The translations under genes and the position numbers were made by a program. The notes under the pieces were generated by a model. That model searched no databases. It was not told the DNA's origin and saw only the letters and a list, made by a program, of their open reading frames with translations. Shown piece by piece: positions 5,988-6,224 of a stretch of DNA of 6,224 bases. Source of the stretch: CAJBVG01 sp943371425. GTDB taxonomy: Bacteria > Bacteroidota > Bacteroidia > Sphingobacteriales > Sphingobacteriaceae. Numbering within the stretch: position 1 is the stretch's first letter; each line of letters opens with the position of its first letter. The stretch spans positions 1-6,224 of the forward strand of contig CALRUR010000045.1 in the NCBI GenBank assembly GCA_943371425.1, given 5' to 3'.

Positions 5988-6224
5988 TTATTGAGTTTTT
6001 ACTACTCTCAATACTTTACGTTCTGTACCTTGAGTTGCCTCTAACATATATACACCTGGAGCTAATTGCTCACCTGCTTTATACGTTTCATTAGGATTTG
6101 CATCCAATGTTTCAGAAATTAATCTTCCTTGTACATCGTATAATTTAAAGCTTACCTTTTCTTCATTTAAAGTTTCTAGTTTGTAACTAAATACTTCTAA
6201 TGTTGGGTTAGGGAAAGCCACTAA
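5988..6224 (-). CDS. C-terminal end of a T9SS-exported protein (5'-truncated at window edge)
   Basis: The frame is open through the last base of the window (the edge codon reads Leu), so only the final 78 residues are present; a GTG at 6221 is not a credible start because it lies just before the FPNP motif. What is visible is entirely a T9SS type A sorting domain: AFPNPTLEVFSY at the start, VSFKLYDVQGRLI in the middle, then LAPGVYMLEA and the basic tail ERKVLRVVKTQ. The cargo portion is outside the window, so its function cannot be judged. The tail matches the giant protein's sorting domain at 19 of the last 25 residues. The terminator hairpin 15 bp downstream shows it is the last gene of its transcript. 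Confidence 0.9.
   Translation of the reverse strand, partial: LVAFPNPTLEVFSYKLETLNEEKVSFKLYDVQGRLISETLDANPNETYKAGEQLAPGVYMLEATQGTERKVLRVVKTQ

Noticed and set aside
6219..6221. GTG as the start of a 77-residue protein at the right edge
   Set aside because: It falls immediately before the FPNP motif of a sorting domain, which never stands alone; the frame is open to the edge.

Overview
The window looks like a piece of a Bacteroidota (Flavobacteriia/Sphingobacteriia-like) chromosome. The DNA is A+T-rich. Starts have A-rich upstream sequence and no clear Shine-Dalgarno. Three of the four genes end in a type IX secretion system (T9SS) type A C-terminal sorting domain (FPNP ... D-x-x-GR ... G-x-Y motifs), a module essentially confined to this phylum. 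Genus cannot be called from the sequence.

Layout, left to right. (1) Positions 1-1257, plus strand: the C-terminal 418 residues of a secreted FG-GAP/VCBS-repeat protein with a T9SS sorting domain, open at the left edge. (2) 1271-1307: a strong rho-independent terminator shared by two convergent genes. (3) 1325-5164, minus strand: a complete 1279-residue mosaic surface or secreted protein. It has a signal peptide, an IPT/TIG domain, a seven-repeat FG-GAP/VCBS propeller, four HYR-like, two Ig-like, one cadherin/HYR-like and one PKD-like beta-sandwich domains, a Cys/His module (CHIPPG ... HLAHGD) and a T9SS sorting domain. (4) 5173-5652, minus strand: a small exported protein of unknown function, 8 bp upstream of the giant gene and probably in the same operon. 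(5) 5653-5987: a non-coding A+T-rich stretch with a perfect 18-bp terminator hairpin and a possible rightward promoter. (6) 5988-6224, minus strand: the last 78 residues of another T9SS-exported protein, open at the right edge.

How the genes fit together: everything here looks like exported, non-catalytic, beta-rich surface material (adhesion, matrix or glycan-binding type architectures). No enzyme domain, regulator, mobile element, CRISPR array, tRNA or rRNA was seen. The sorting-domain tails of the giant protein and its right-hand neighbour are very similar (19 of 25 terminal residues), suggesting related or recently duplicated sorting domains. The plus-strand protein carries a more divergent one. 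I found no convincing new defence or enzymatic system. The most interesting items are the Cys/His module, the small partner protein, the domain-level repeats of the giant protein, and a possible small RNA unit in the right-hand intergenic region.
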